Shown here: in pieces, positions 55,560 to 62,655 of the stretch | Numbering within the stretch: position 1 is the first letter of the stretch | How the letters are laid out: each line of letters begins with the position of its first letter | Origin: Lutimaribacter degradans | GTDB taxonomy: Bacteria; Pseudomonadota; Alphaproteobacteria; Rhodobacterales; Rhodobacteraceae | NCBI RefSeq assembly: GCF_023703375.1 | Contig: NZ_JAMQGO010000014.1 | Span: forward strand, 1 to 62,655 | Reading direction: 5' to 3' | DNA length: 62,655 nt | Notes under the pieces: generated by a model | What the model was told of the DNA's origin: nothing | Databases searched by the model: none | What the model saw: the letters and a program-made list of their open reading frames with translations, nothing else | Program-made: the position numbers and the translations under genes

Positions 55560-56306
55560 CTATTTCGCCGCCCGAACGACGCTATCGACCATCAGCGCAG
55601 CAAATTCCGCCGACTTGTGCGAGATGTCGCCGCTTTCCGCTGCATTCTCGACCGCGTATTTCTGGTCGGTGAAGACACCATGGACCACGGTTTCTTCCGG
55701 CTGCGGCACCAAGGTGACACCGTCCTGTGCCATTTCGGCCGAAAGCGCACCGATAAGGCGCGCGCGTTCTTCGGCCGTGGTACTTTCAACCTCGGGGTAA
55801 AGGGCAAGCGTGCGCTTGTCCTGGCGGTGGTCCAACACCCCCCATGTCAAGAAAGGGGTGGGAGCAAAAAACACGCGCGTCCGGCCATCACCGGCCAGCC
55901 ACTTGGCCAGCCGAGCAGCCCGGCAATTGCCAATGAAACGGCGCGCCGCGGCGCGCAACACGGCCTCGCTCATATAGCCATGCGGTTTGCGCATATGATG
56001 AACCAGCGACGGCACGAAGGAGGACAGACGAAGACGGGCGCCGTAAAAGAGCACAAGGTCAAAGTCACCCGGCGCGATCGACAGCCGACCGCGGGCATTG
56101 ATGGATTTCAAAACTTCGGCCGCCTCGTCGGATTGCGGGCGGATCGCATCGTCGACAAGGTTGATGTTGCGAAAATTCTCGCCCGTGGCGCCCCAGAACT
56201 CCACGTCGATGCCGCGCAGCTTGACCTTGCCATCACCGATCGCCTTGCGGACGCTACCTATGTGACTGTCGCCGAACACGCAAAGCGACTTATTTTGCGA
56301 AGGCAC
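55560..56306 (-). CDS. SGNH-fold hydrolase-like protein
   Basis: 248 residues. The N-terminus carries FGDSHIG at 11-17 with nucleophile Ser14; a C-terminal DISH (DxxH) supplies Asp and His, so the triad is complete. No signal peptide. It overlaps the GSCFA gene by 17 bases. An esterase or acyltransferase acting on sugars is plausible. Confidence 0.78.
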   Translation of the reverse strand: MPSQNKSLCVFGDSHIGSVRKAIGDGKVKLRGIDVEFWGATGENFRNINLVDDAIRPQSDEAAEVLKSINARGRLSIAPGDFDLVLFYGARLRLSSFVPSLVHHMRKPHGYMSEAVLRAAARRFIGNCRAARLAKWLAGDGRTRVFFAPTPFLTWGVLDHRQDKRTLALYPEVESTTAEERARLIGALSAEMAQDGVTLVPQPEETVVHGVFTDQKYAVENAAESGDISHKSAEFAALMVDSVVRAAK

Positions 56307-57351
56307 CCAACAACTCCTCTTCGCATTTCAACTCGTCATCCTGAATCACTGGCTTTGACGCCTTCCGCTTGCGCTTGGTCATCTTGGGCGCGCCGAATAC
56401 ACGGGCCTGGTCGGCAAAGAAATGGCCCATCACCGTGTCGACGCCCGCTTTCTCGACACTGCGCATATTGGGCCCGTAGAACATGCCCCGAAACACCGGG
56501 TGGGTGATGATCTCGTATGACGGGAAATAATCGATGAACCTGTACTCGGCCGTGATCTGCCCCGCCACCGCGCGCAATGTCGACTTCGAATAGCTGGTCG
56601 CGTTCAACACGTGCTGCCCCGAGGCCGTAGCCGTCAGCGGCACGGGCGACACAGTCAAAAGCACGCGCAGGTTCTTGTTCTTCTGACGCATCAACCGCAG
56701 AGCCGCCTGCAATTCCTTGTAAAGCGAGCGGAAGCCACCGTTTCGGAAAACGTGACGCTCGGGGTCAAACCGAGCGCCTTTCACGGTGCCGGGGCACAGC
56801 GCATATTGCAGGCCGGTTTCGCTGTTTTCCCAGCTTTCGGTCAGGCCCAAAGTGAAGACAAAGATATGCGCGCGTTGCACCGCATCGCGGATAGCGGCCA
56901 GGGTGGCAGCACGCGCGGCGCGCAGCTCGTCTTCAGAGGCAAAACCGCCGGGCTCGATCACCGGGCGCAAAGGATCGTAGAATCGACCGTCTTCTTCCCA
57001 TATCTCGTCCGGCACCTCGCCCGCGTCAAAGGCCAGGCGCAACCACTGCAGCAGCATCTTGGGCGTGTAGATATTGCCGGTGCGGAAACTGAAGATGCCG
57101 TAGTTATAACGCCATGCCTCGTCATCCTGAACAAAAGGCGGGGCGGGTTCCGCATCGTACCACTGAAACCCGCGCTCACTCAGCGCGCGGCCAATATGTT
57201 GGGCGAAACAGCTACCCGCGGTCACGATACGGTCTTGCGGGCGCACCCGATACTTGGGCGACCAAAGGCCCGTCAAGCCAAAGGGGCCAGCCGCCGCGAC
57301 AGCGGGGCGCCAATACGCCTCGGGGCCAAGGGTTTCATAAGGGTTACTCAT
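56290..57351 (-). CDS. GSCFA family protein
   Basis: 353 residues from ATG 57351. The GSCFA motif is at 46-50 in VTAGSCFAQHIGR, and the end has NRS/VDTVMGHFFADQ-type His near 320. The family is an SGNH relative, probably esterases or acyltransferases on surface polysaccharides. It is coupled to the SGNH gene, so they likely act together. It has a basic tail (KMTKRKRKASK). Confidence 0.82.
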   Translation of the reverse strand: MSNPYETLGPEAYWRPAVAAAGPFGLTGLWSPKYRVRPQDRIVTAGSCFAQHIGRALSERGFQWYDAEPAPPFVQDDEAWRYNYGIFSFRTGNIYTPKMLLQWLRLAFDAGEVPDEIWEEDGRFYDPLRPVIEPGGFASEDELRAARAATLAAIRDAVQRAHIFVFTLGLTESWENSETGLQYALCPGTVKGARFDPERHVFRNGGFRSLYKELQAALRLMRQKNKNLRVLLTVSPVPLTATASGQHVLNATSYSKSTLRAVAGQITAEYRFIDYFPSYEIITHPVFRGMFYGPNMRSVEKAGVDTVMGHFFADQARVFGAPKMTKRKRKASKPVIQDDELKCEEELLGAFAK

Positions 57352-57576
57352 CCGATGGCTACACCTTGAACCACGTATCGGGATCTGCCCCGACTTTTTC
57401 GGGAAAACGCTAGCAGAGCCCGAAAAACGGTTCAACGCGCGGCAAGCGCCCGGCCCGCCCAAGCCTGACCTTTGCCACCCGATCGGGGACTTTGCACCAC
57501 ACCTTGGGCACGCCACGGGCGCACGGGCAGCGGAAAACGCATGATCGGTACCGCGCGCCCCGGGATTGCAAGGTGC

Positions 57577-60500
57577 CTATGCCATCTGTGCCTTTTCCAG
57601 TTTTCGGGCGCCAGGGAAGACGATGTAGTAAAATACCGGCGCCGCGACCAGCGTGAGGATCGACGCAAAGCCGAGGCCGCCCATTATCGTCACCGCCATG
57701 GAGGCAAAGAACGCATCCCACAACAGCGGAATCATCCCGAGAATCGTGGTCGCGGCAGCCAGCACAACCGGCCGCAGGCGCGAGGTCGACGCCTCGACCA
57801 CCGCGCGGGTGAAAGGCACACCATCGGCCCGGGTCAGGTCGATCTCTTCAACCAGCACGATACCGTTCTTGATAAGCATCCCCGACAGGCTCAGCAGGCC
57901 CAGAAGCGCCGTGAAGGAAAAGGGCAGCCCGCTGCCCAGAAGGCCGATCACAACACCGTTTACCGACATCGGCACAAGCAACCAGATCACCAGCGGCTGG
58001 CGCAGCTTGCCAAAAAGCAGGACCGAGATCAGCACCATGACCAGCAGCGAAAGCGGCAGCTTGGTGCCAAGGCTTTGCTGCGCCTTGGCGGAATCCTCGT
58101 ATTCGCCACCCCAAACGAAGGCATACCCTTCGGGAATCGACATTTCGTCGATCACCGGCCGGATATCCTGGAACACCGAGGCCGCATTGACGCCGGGCGG
58201 CACGCCCGCCCCGACGGTGATCGTGAACAGCCGGTCGCGCCTTTGAATCAGCGTGTCCTGAACGTCGTAGGTAAAGCCGTCGATCACTTCCTCGATCGGG
58301 ATGAAGGTCTGCGCGGCCTCGGAATAGACAGGCTGGTTTATCAGGTGCCCACTGCCTTCAAGCACAGCATCCGGCGTTCTGACCACGATGGGAATCATCC
58401 GGTCCTGCTCGCGGTAGACGCCGGCACGGATACCGTCGGTCGCGGTCTGGAGCGCCTGGGCGACATTGTCACGTGTGATACCAGCGGTCTGGGCGCGCTC
58501 GGACGCGTAGACGGGGCGCAGGACCAGCTCGCGTTCGCGCCAGTCACTGCGGATATCAAGCAGTTGATCCGACGCGCCTTTCAGCCGGCTTTGCGCCTCG
58601 TTGGCAAGCGTGCGGAGGACATCGGGATCGGGACCGGAAAAGCGCATGGCGATGGGCGTGCCGCCGCCGGGGCCAAAGGCAAGACGCTCAGTCCTGAACT
58701 CGCCCTGAGGCAGCGCCTGCCGGCCAAACGTTTCAAGGTCATCGCGCAGCGGCGGAATTTCGGCGATGGTGCCAGTACGGATGATGACATGGCCATAAGT
58801 GGGCAGCCGTTCTTCACCGGCATAGGTCAGCATGAACCGCGAAGCGCCGCCGCCGACGAATGTCGTGTAAGAAACAACGTCGTCGCGTGCCTCAAGCCAA
58901 TTCTCGATCACCGCCATGTCGTCGGCCGTGCGCGCGATTCCCGCGCCTTGTGGCAGCTTGTAGTGCACGTAGAAGATCGGCGTGTTGCTGTCGGGAAAGA
59001 ACTGTTGCTTCACTTGGCCGAACGCCACGAAGCAGACAGCCGTCAGCCCTATAAGGCCGACAACCACCAGCCAGCGCAACCGCAGCGCCAACCGAAGCGA
59101 GGCGGCGTAGGCGCGGAAAATCGGGCCGTCATACTGGCCACCGGCGCCACCCGTTCCTCTTTTGAAAAAATAGTGCCCAAGCAGCGGCGTGACCGTCACC
59201 CCAAGCACCCACGAGAGCAGGAGCGAGATGCCGATCACGGCGAATAAAGAAAACAGGAACTCGCCGGTTGCATCCGGGCTGAGGCCGATACCCACAAAGG
59301 CCATGATGCCGATGATCGTCGCCCCCAGCAGCGGTATCTGGGTCTTGTCGGCCACGTCGCCGGCCGCGTCATGCGCCGACTTGCCTTGCGCCATGTCGCC
59401 CTGCATGCCTTCGGCCACGACGATCGCGTTATCGACAAGCATACCCATCGCGATGATCAGCGCACCAAGCGAGATACGCTGCATCTCGATCCCGAAAAGC
59501 GCCATGAAGAAAACGGTTCCGACAACCGTCAGCAGCAACGTGGTGCCAACCACCACCGCAGCGCGCCAGCCCATGAACAGGGCAAGCACGATCACGACGA
59601 TGGCGACCGACATGGCGAGGTTGAGAAGGAAAGCGTCCGACGCCTCCTCGACGACGAGATGTTGCTGGTAGATCGGGTGCAATTGCACACCGTAGGGCGT
59701 ATCAGCCATCAATTGGTCAAGCCGCGCATCGACCCGATGCCCCACATCGACGATATTCAGCCCCTCTTTGGCAGAGACCCCGATGGTAAACGCCTCCTCG
59801 CCATCGAAGCGCACGATCAGCCCCGGTTCGGCCACGCGGTCACGATAGACGCGCGCTACATCGGTCAGGTCGATCACCTCGCCGCCGACCCCGATGGTAA
59901 GGCTCTGGATCTCTTGAACCGTGTCCGAGCCGACCGGCGCCTCTATACGGATATCCTGCCCGTTGCGGCTGACCGAGCCGGCCGGTGTCACGCTGTTGGC
60001 AGTGGTAATCGCCTGGATGATCGCGGCCGGTGGCAGCCCGAGATTGGTCAGGATAGCGGGCTCGGGTTCGACATAGATCGCCTCATCAGGCAAACCGTCG
60101 AGCGTGACATCCGCCACGCCCTCGACCGTCAGCAATTCACGCCGCAGGAAATCTGCCAGGTCGTGTCTTTCGGCATCGGTGAAACCGGGCGTCGTTACCG
60201 CGAAGAACAGCCCGTAGACATCGCCGAACCCGTCATTGACCTGCGGCTCGTTGGCATCCTGCGGTAACGAGGCGCGCGCGTCACCAACCCTGTTACGCAA
60301 TTCGTCCCAGATTTGCGGCAGGTCATCCGGGCCATGAATATTCTCGACCTCGACGGTGATCCGGCTCACGCCGGGCTTGTTGGACGAGGTTATGTGATCG
60401 ACCTCGGCCATCTGCTGGATCGCCGATTCCAGCGGCTCGGAAACCTCGCGCGCCACCTCCTCGGCCGATGCGCCCGGGTACTGGGTGATGATGACGGCCG

Positions 60501-60630
60501 TCTTGATCGAGAATGACGGATCTTCGAGCCGACCAATCGTTGAAAAACCCCACAGGCCGCCCAGAAGACAACCGAACATAAGCAGCCACGTGATGAGGGC
60601 CTTGTCGATGGATGCGCGTGCGACAGACAT
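57577..60630 (-). CDS. RND-family efflux permease
   Basis: 1017 residues from ATG 60630, with GGGGAG at correct spacing; a GTG at 60639 is in frame. Twelve membrane helices and two large periplasmic loops, the RND layout. The start LITWLLMFGCLLGGLWGF and QYPGASAEEVAREV are typical of the efflux class (hydrophobe/amphiphile type). It forms a tripartite pump with the adaptor encoded upstream. The outer-membrane component is not in the window. Confidence 0.9.
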   Translation of the reverse strand: MSVARASIDKALITWLLMFGCLLGGLWGFSTIGRLEDPSFSIKTAVIITQYPGASAEEVAREVSEPLESAIQQMAEVDHITSSNKPGVSRITVEVENIHGPDDLPQIWDELRNRVGDARASLPQDANEPQVNDGFGDVYGLFFAVTTPGFTDAERHDLADFLRRELLTVEGVADVTLDGLPDEAIYVEPEPAILTNLGLPPAAIIQAITTANSVTPAGSVSRNGQDIRIEAPVGSDTVQEIQSLTIGVGGEVIDLTDVARVYRDRVAEPGLIVRFDGEEAFTIGVSAKEGLNIVDVGHRVDARLDQLMADTPYGVQLHPIYQQHLVVEEASDAFLLNLAMSVAIVVIVLALFMGWRAAVVVGTTLLLTVVGTVFFMALFGIEMQRISLGALIIAMGMLVDNAIVVAEGMQGDMAQGKSAHDAAGDVADKTQIPLLGATIIGIMAFVGIGLSPDATGEFLFSLFAVIGISLLLSWVLGVTVTPLLGHYFFKRGTGGAGGQYDGPIFRAYAASLRLALRLRWLVVVGLIGLTAVCFVAFGQVKQQFFPDSNTPIFYVHYKLPQGAGIARTADDMAVIENWLEARDDVVSYTTFVGGGASRFMLTYAGEERLPTYGHVIIRTGTIAEIPPLRDDLETFGRQALPQGEFRTERLAFGPGGGTPIAMRFSGPDPDVLRTLANEAQSRLKGASDQLLDIRSDWRERELVLRPVYASERAQTAGITRDNVAQALQTATDGIRAGVYREQDRMIPIVVRTPDAVLEGSGHLINQPVYSEAAQTFIPIEEVIDGFTYDVQDTLIQRRDRLFTITVGAGVPPGVNAASVFQDIRPVIDEMSIPEGYAFVWGGEYEDSAKAQQSLGTKLPLSLLVMVLISVLLFGKLRQPLVIWLLVPMSVNGVVIGLLGSGLPFSFTALLGLLSLSGMLIKNGIVLVEEIDLTRADGVPFTRAVVEASTSRLRPVVLAAATTILGMIPLLWDAFFASMAVTIMGGLGFASILTLVAAPVFYYIVFPGARKLEKAQMA

Positions 60631-60635
60631 GGGCT

Positions 60636-61688
60636 TCACTCCCCGATGCCGGTGAAGCGGCGCACAAGCTGGCCATCTTCAAGAAGCGAGGCCCCGGTGG
60701 CGACGATCTCGGTGCCGGGTGGGGGCCCGTCGACCAGAACCAGGCTGCCATCTTCGCGCAGTTCGATCTCGACAGGGACGGACGACACCGTGCCGATGTC
60801 GGAATTGTCACCCTCGGGCGCATAGACGAAAACGGCGGGCGTGCTGTTTGGGTCGAACACAAGCGCCGTTTCAGGCACTGTCAGGGCGCTGCCGCGCGCA
60901 CCGGCCGTCGCGACAGTGACCGTCGTAGCCGAGCCCGGCAGTATGCCATCGCCCACCTCGTCTACAAAGGCGAGTGTCACGCGAAAGGTCTGCGCGACCT
61001 CGGCCGTTTCGGCCTCGTACTCGCGAATGACAAGCGGGTACCGGGTCTCGTCACCGGGGAATGACGCGTGGATCTCGAACTTGCGCTCCGCGCCACCAAG
61101 ACGCCGGAACAGCACTTCGGGCACGTCAATGTCGACCCGCATTTCGGACATGTCGTGCAACCTGACGACCGGCTGACCGGCCGAAACGGTGCTGAAATTC
61201 GCAACCTCGCGCCGTGCGACCAGCGCATCATAGGGCGCGGCCAGCGTCGCGTCTTCTAATTGTTCCTTGGCCTGTTCGACAGCGATCTGCGCCAGGTTCA
61301 CGTTTGTCTCGGCGTCCTTGATCTGCACCTCGGGCACATTGTCGGAAGACAGCTGCTCCAGCCGCTCCAGGTCGCGATGCGCCTTGTCCAGGTTCACCTC
61401 GGCCTGCCGCAAACTACGCTGGTAGGATCGCTGATCAAGCTGCGCGATGACGCCCCCCCGCGCGAGGCGTTCGCCCTCGGAAACGGCGAATTCGGTGATC
61501 TGCCCGCTTACCTGGAAGGCGAGATCGACAGTCGCGCGCGCACGGACCCGGCCGTAGAATTGGCGGCTTACCGTGCTGTCATCCTCGGCCAGCGTCATCA
61601 ACTTGGCCGGGCGTGGCACGTCTGCCTGCTGCGCATGCGCGGGCATTGCAAGACCAAGCGAAAGGACCAGAAGGAAAACCTGTTTCAT
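60636..61688 (-). CDS. RND periplasmic adaptor (membrane fusion protein)
   Basis: 350 residues with signal peptide (cleavage near AHAQ at 17-20). HlyD-like lipoyl and coiled-coil parts are visible: TVDLAFQVSGQITEFAVSEG near 50 and the hairpin 90-140. It links the inner-membrane pump to an outer-membrane channel. It overlaps the tetR stop by four bases, so it is in one operon. Confidence 0.9.
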   Translation of the reverse strand: MKQVFLLVLSLGLAMPAHAQQADVPRPAKLMTLAEDDSTVSRQFYGRVRARATVDLAFQVSGQITEFAVSEGERLARGGVIAQLDQRSYQRSLRQAEVNLDKAHRDLERLEQLSSDNVPEVQIKDAETNVNLAQIAVEQAKEQLEDATLAAPYDALVARREVANFSTVSAGQPVVRLHDMSEMRVDIDVPEVLFRRLGGAERKFEIHASFPGDETRYPLVIREYEAETAEVAQTFRVTLAFVDEVGDGILPGSATTVTVATAGARGSALTVPETALVFDPNSTPAVFVYAPEGDNSDIGTVSSVPVEIELREDGSLVLVDGPPPGTEIVATGASLLEDGQLVRRFTGIGE

Positions 61689-62275
61689 GCAGACCCCTTG
61701 GAAACCTGGCCGCCGTGGCGACCGTGAAACACGATGCGGGCGAAATCCCTGCCCAGCTCATCGGCCGTCACTCCATTGGGTCGCGAGACCCAAAGCCGTA
61801 CCATACCGAGAAAGGCACCCGTGTAGAAATGCGCGGCAACGGTCGTTTCCAGCGCCGTCGGTGCGGGCATATCGTGCCGGGCACCCCGTTTTATCATCCG
61901 CTCGACCAAGGCGGCGAACCTGGCCTCGGGCGTCAACGCGGGGACACCCTGCAAAAGCGTGTGCAGGCGTGGATCGTCGCGGTCGAGATCGGCAAAGATA
62001 CGCGCTGATATCTTGGCAAGCCGGCCTTCTTGCGCGCTGTCTTCCTGTTCGGCCAAAAGCGCCTCGTGACGGGTCTCGATCTCGGCCAGAAGCCCATCGA
62101 GGTATTCGCCAAGCATCGCCGCCAGATCGGAATAGTTCGAATAGAAAGTCGGACGCGTGACGCCGGCACGTTGCGACAGCTCCCCGACCGAGATATCGGC
62201 GAGGCATTTCTCGGAAAGGAGAGAGCGTAGCGCGGTCTGAAGCCGCAAACGCGTGCGGCGGCGTCGGATATCCAT
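61685..62275 (-). CDS. TetR-family repressor of the RND operon
   Basis: 196 residues from ATG 62275; a TTG at 62302 is an alternative. The helix-turn-helix is at about 29-48 (SVGELSQRAGVTRPTFYSNY), then the usual ligand-binding helices. It is the first gene of tetR-adaptor-pump and probably represses its own operon at the inverted repeat 62284-62301. Confidence 0.9.
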   Translation of the reverse strand: MDIRRRRTRLRLQTALRSLLSEKCLADISVGELSQRAGVTRPTFYSNYSDLAAMLGEYLDGLLAEIETRHEALLAEQEDSAQEGRLAKISARIFADLDRDDPRLHTLLQGVPALTPEARFAALVERMIKRGARHDMPAPTALETTVAAHFYTGAFLGMVRLWVSRPNGVTADELGRDFARIVFHGRHGGQVSKGSA

Positions 62276-62283
62276 GTCGCCGG

Positions 62284-62301
62284 TGTAAATTTTATTTAAC
62301 A
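62284..62301. promoter_or_regulatory. Near-palindrome upstream of tetR, possible operator
   Basis: TGTAAATTTTATTTAACA is AT-rich in a GC-rich background, with TGT/ACA ends and AAAT/ATTT inside. It lies 9 bases upstream of the tetR start. A match to AcrR-like operators is suggestive, not exact. Confidence 0.45.
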
Positions 62302-62430
62302 AATGTCAATAAAGCCTTGGTCCGCCGTGGTTGCCCCGGCGATCCGTGGAGGTGTCGATAGTAATCGGGATCGGATCTTGCGCGTAATGGCGCAACCGCG
62401 CCGGCGCTTCTCTCTTGGTCTGCCTTTTGC

Positions 62431-62467
62431 AAAAGAAACAGCCTGCCACGGAAACCGTGCCAGGCTG
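62431..62467 (-). terminator. Terminator of tuf
   Basis: On the minus strand CAGCCTGGCACGG pairs with CCGTGGCAGGCTG (one mismatch) around TTT, followed by TTTCTTTT. It is 90 bases after the tuf stop and separates tuf from the efflux operon. Confidence 0.8.
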
Positions 62468-62468
62468 C

Positions 62469-62514
62469 CCAGGTGCCAGGCGTTGCCAGGGCCAGGTGCC
62501 AGGCGTTGCCAGGG
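62469..62514. repeat. Perfect 23-base tandem duplication in the tuf 3' region
   Basis: The 23 bases at 62469-62491 recur exactly at 62492-62514. The second unit's end also forms a 13-bp stem with GCCTTGGCAACGC at 62524-62536 (one G-U pair). Together with the terminator it makes a multi-hairpin tail of the tuf transcript. Confidence 0.85.
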
Positions 62515-62556
62515 CGACGAAAATGCCTTGGCAACGCTTAACTCACGAACGTCTCG

Positions 62557-62655
62557 TTACTCGATGATCTTGGAGACGACGCCGGCGCCGACGGTGCGAC
62601 CGCCTTCGCGGATGGCGAAGCGCAGGCCGTCTTCCATGGCGATCGGGGCGATCAG
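62557..62655 (-). CDS. tuf: EF-Tu, C-terminal end (cut by window edge)
   Basis: The last 32 residues ([20 protein letters not shown], then [12 protein letters not shown]) are the conserved EF-Tu end. EF-Tu delivers aminoacyl-tRNA to the ribosome. A terminator and repeats follow, so this is the last gene of its transcript. It is probably the tRNA-Trp-linked copy. Confidence 0.95.
   Translation of the reverse strand: MIAPIAMEDGLRFAIREGGRTVGAGVVSKIIE

Noticed and set aside
62469..62514. CRISPR array
   Set aside because: Only two adjacent units with no spacers, no cas genes. It is a tandem duplication.

Overview
The window comes from a high-GC alphaproteobacterium, most likely Rhodobacteraceae (Roseobacter group). 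This rests on gene content: a short HisG with a HisZ partner, NrdJ, DUF1489, an FnrL-type box, a hisS-hisZ-hisG operon and the family resemblance of many proteins. It is chromosomal: EF-Tu (cut by the right edge), tRNA-Trp, dnaE and hisS are present. There are no phage genes, complete insertion sequences, CRISPR arrays or rRNA.

Layout, left to right. (1) 1-6000: a von Willebrand A exported protein running off the left edge, divergent from a four-gene operon of secreted proteins ending in a large HELAH zinc metallopeptidase. (2) 6180-12502: cydDC-cydABX, the bd quinol oxidase and its ABC maturation exporter, with an Fnr box between cydC and cydA. (3) 12787-17499: a membrane LytTR regulator divergent from a membrane protein, a ZIP metal transporter, a coiled-coil protein and a dihydrolipoyl-dehydrogenase-like flavoprotein. 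(4) 17613-22094: the most unusual block. It holds an HPr-kinase-like/PqqD-like fusion, a Gly/Ser-rich protein with an RR leader, a subtilase with the same leader, and a divergent ECF sigma/anti-sigma pair. Three promoters of the form GGAATA-N15/16-CGTT link the genes. (5) 22378-32047: accessory enzymes (LLM flavoprotein, clan-A glycosidase, permease, alpha/beta hydrolase, MFS/spermidine-synthase fusion, secreted unknown) separated by gene-poor, partly degenerate stretches. (6) 32380-45652: housekeeping genes nrdJ, DUF1489, an OMP barrel, hisSZG, a crotonase, slyX, a lipoprotein and dnaE. (7) 45824-55250: xdhABC running into a BMP-type nucleoside/purine ABC transporter, ending at a strong terminator. 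(8) 55412-62655: tRNA-Trp, an SGNH/GSCFA pair, a TetR-controlled RND efflux operon, a repeat-rich tuf terminator and the end of tuf.

Functional links. Low oxygen, sensed by an Fnr protein, probably drives cydABX, while CydDC supplies the reductant needed for haem assembly. The xdh-ABC operon couples purine or nucleoside uptake to xanthine oxidation. hisSZG places histidyl-tRNA synthetase with its paralogue HisZ and the HisZ-dependent HisG. In block 4, I infer that the ECF factor switches on itself, the subtilase and the Gly/Ser-rich protein with its kinase/PqqD partner. This looks like a self-contained envelope or peptide-modification module, and I know of no described system with this composition.

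Limits: everything was read by eye. Start codons were chosen from ribosome-binding sites and family starts. Promoters and operators are sequence matches only.
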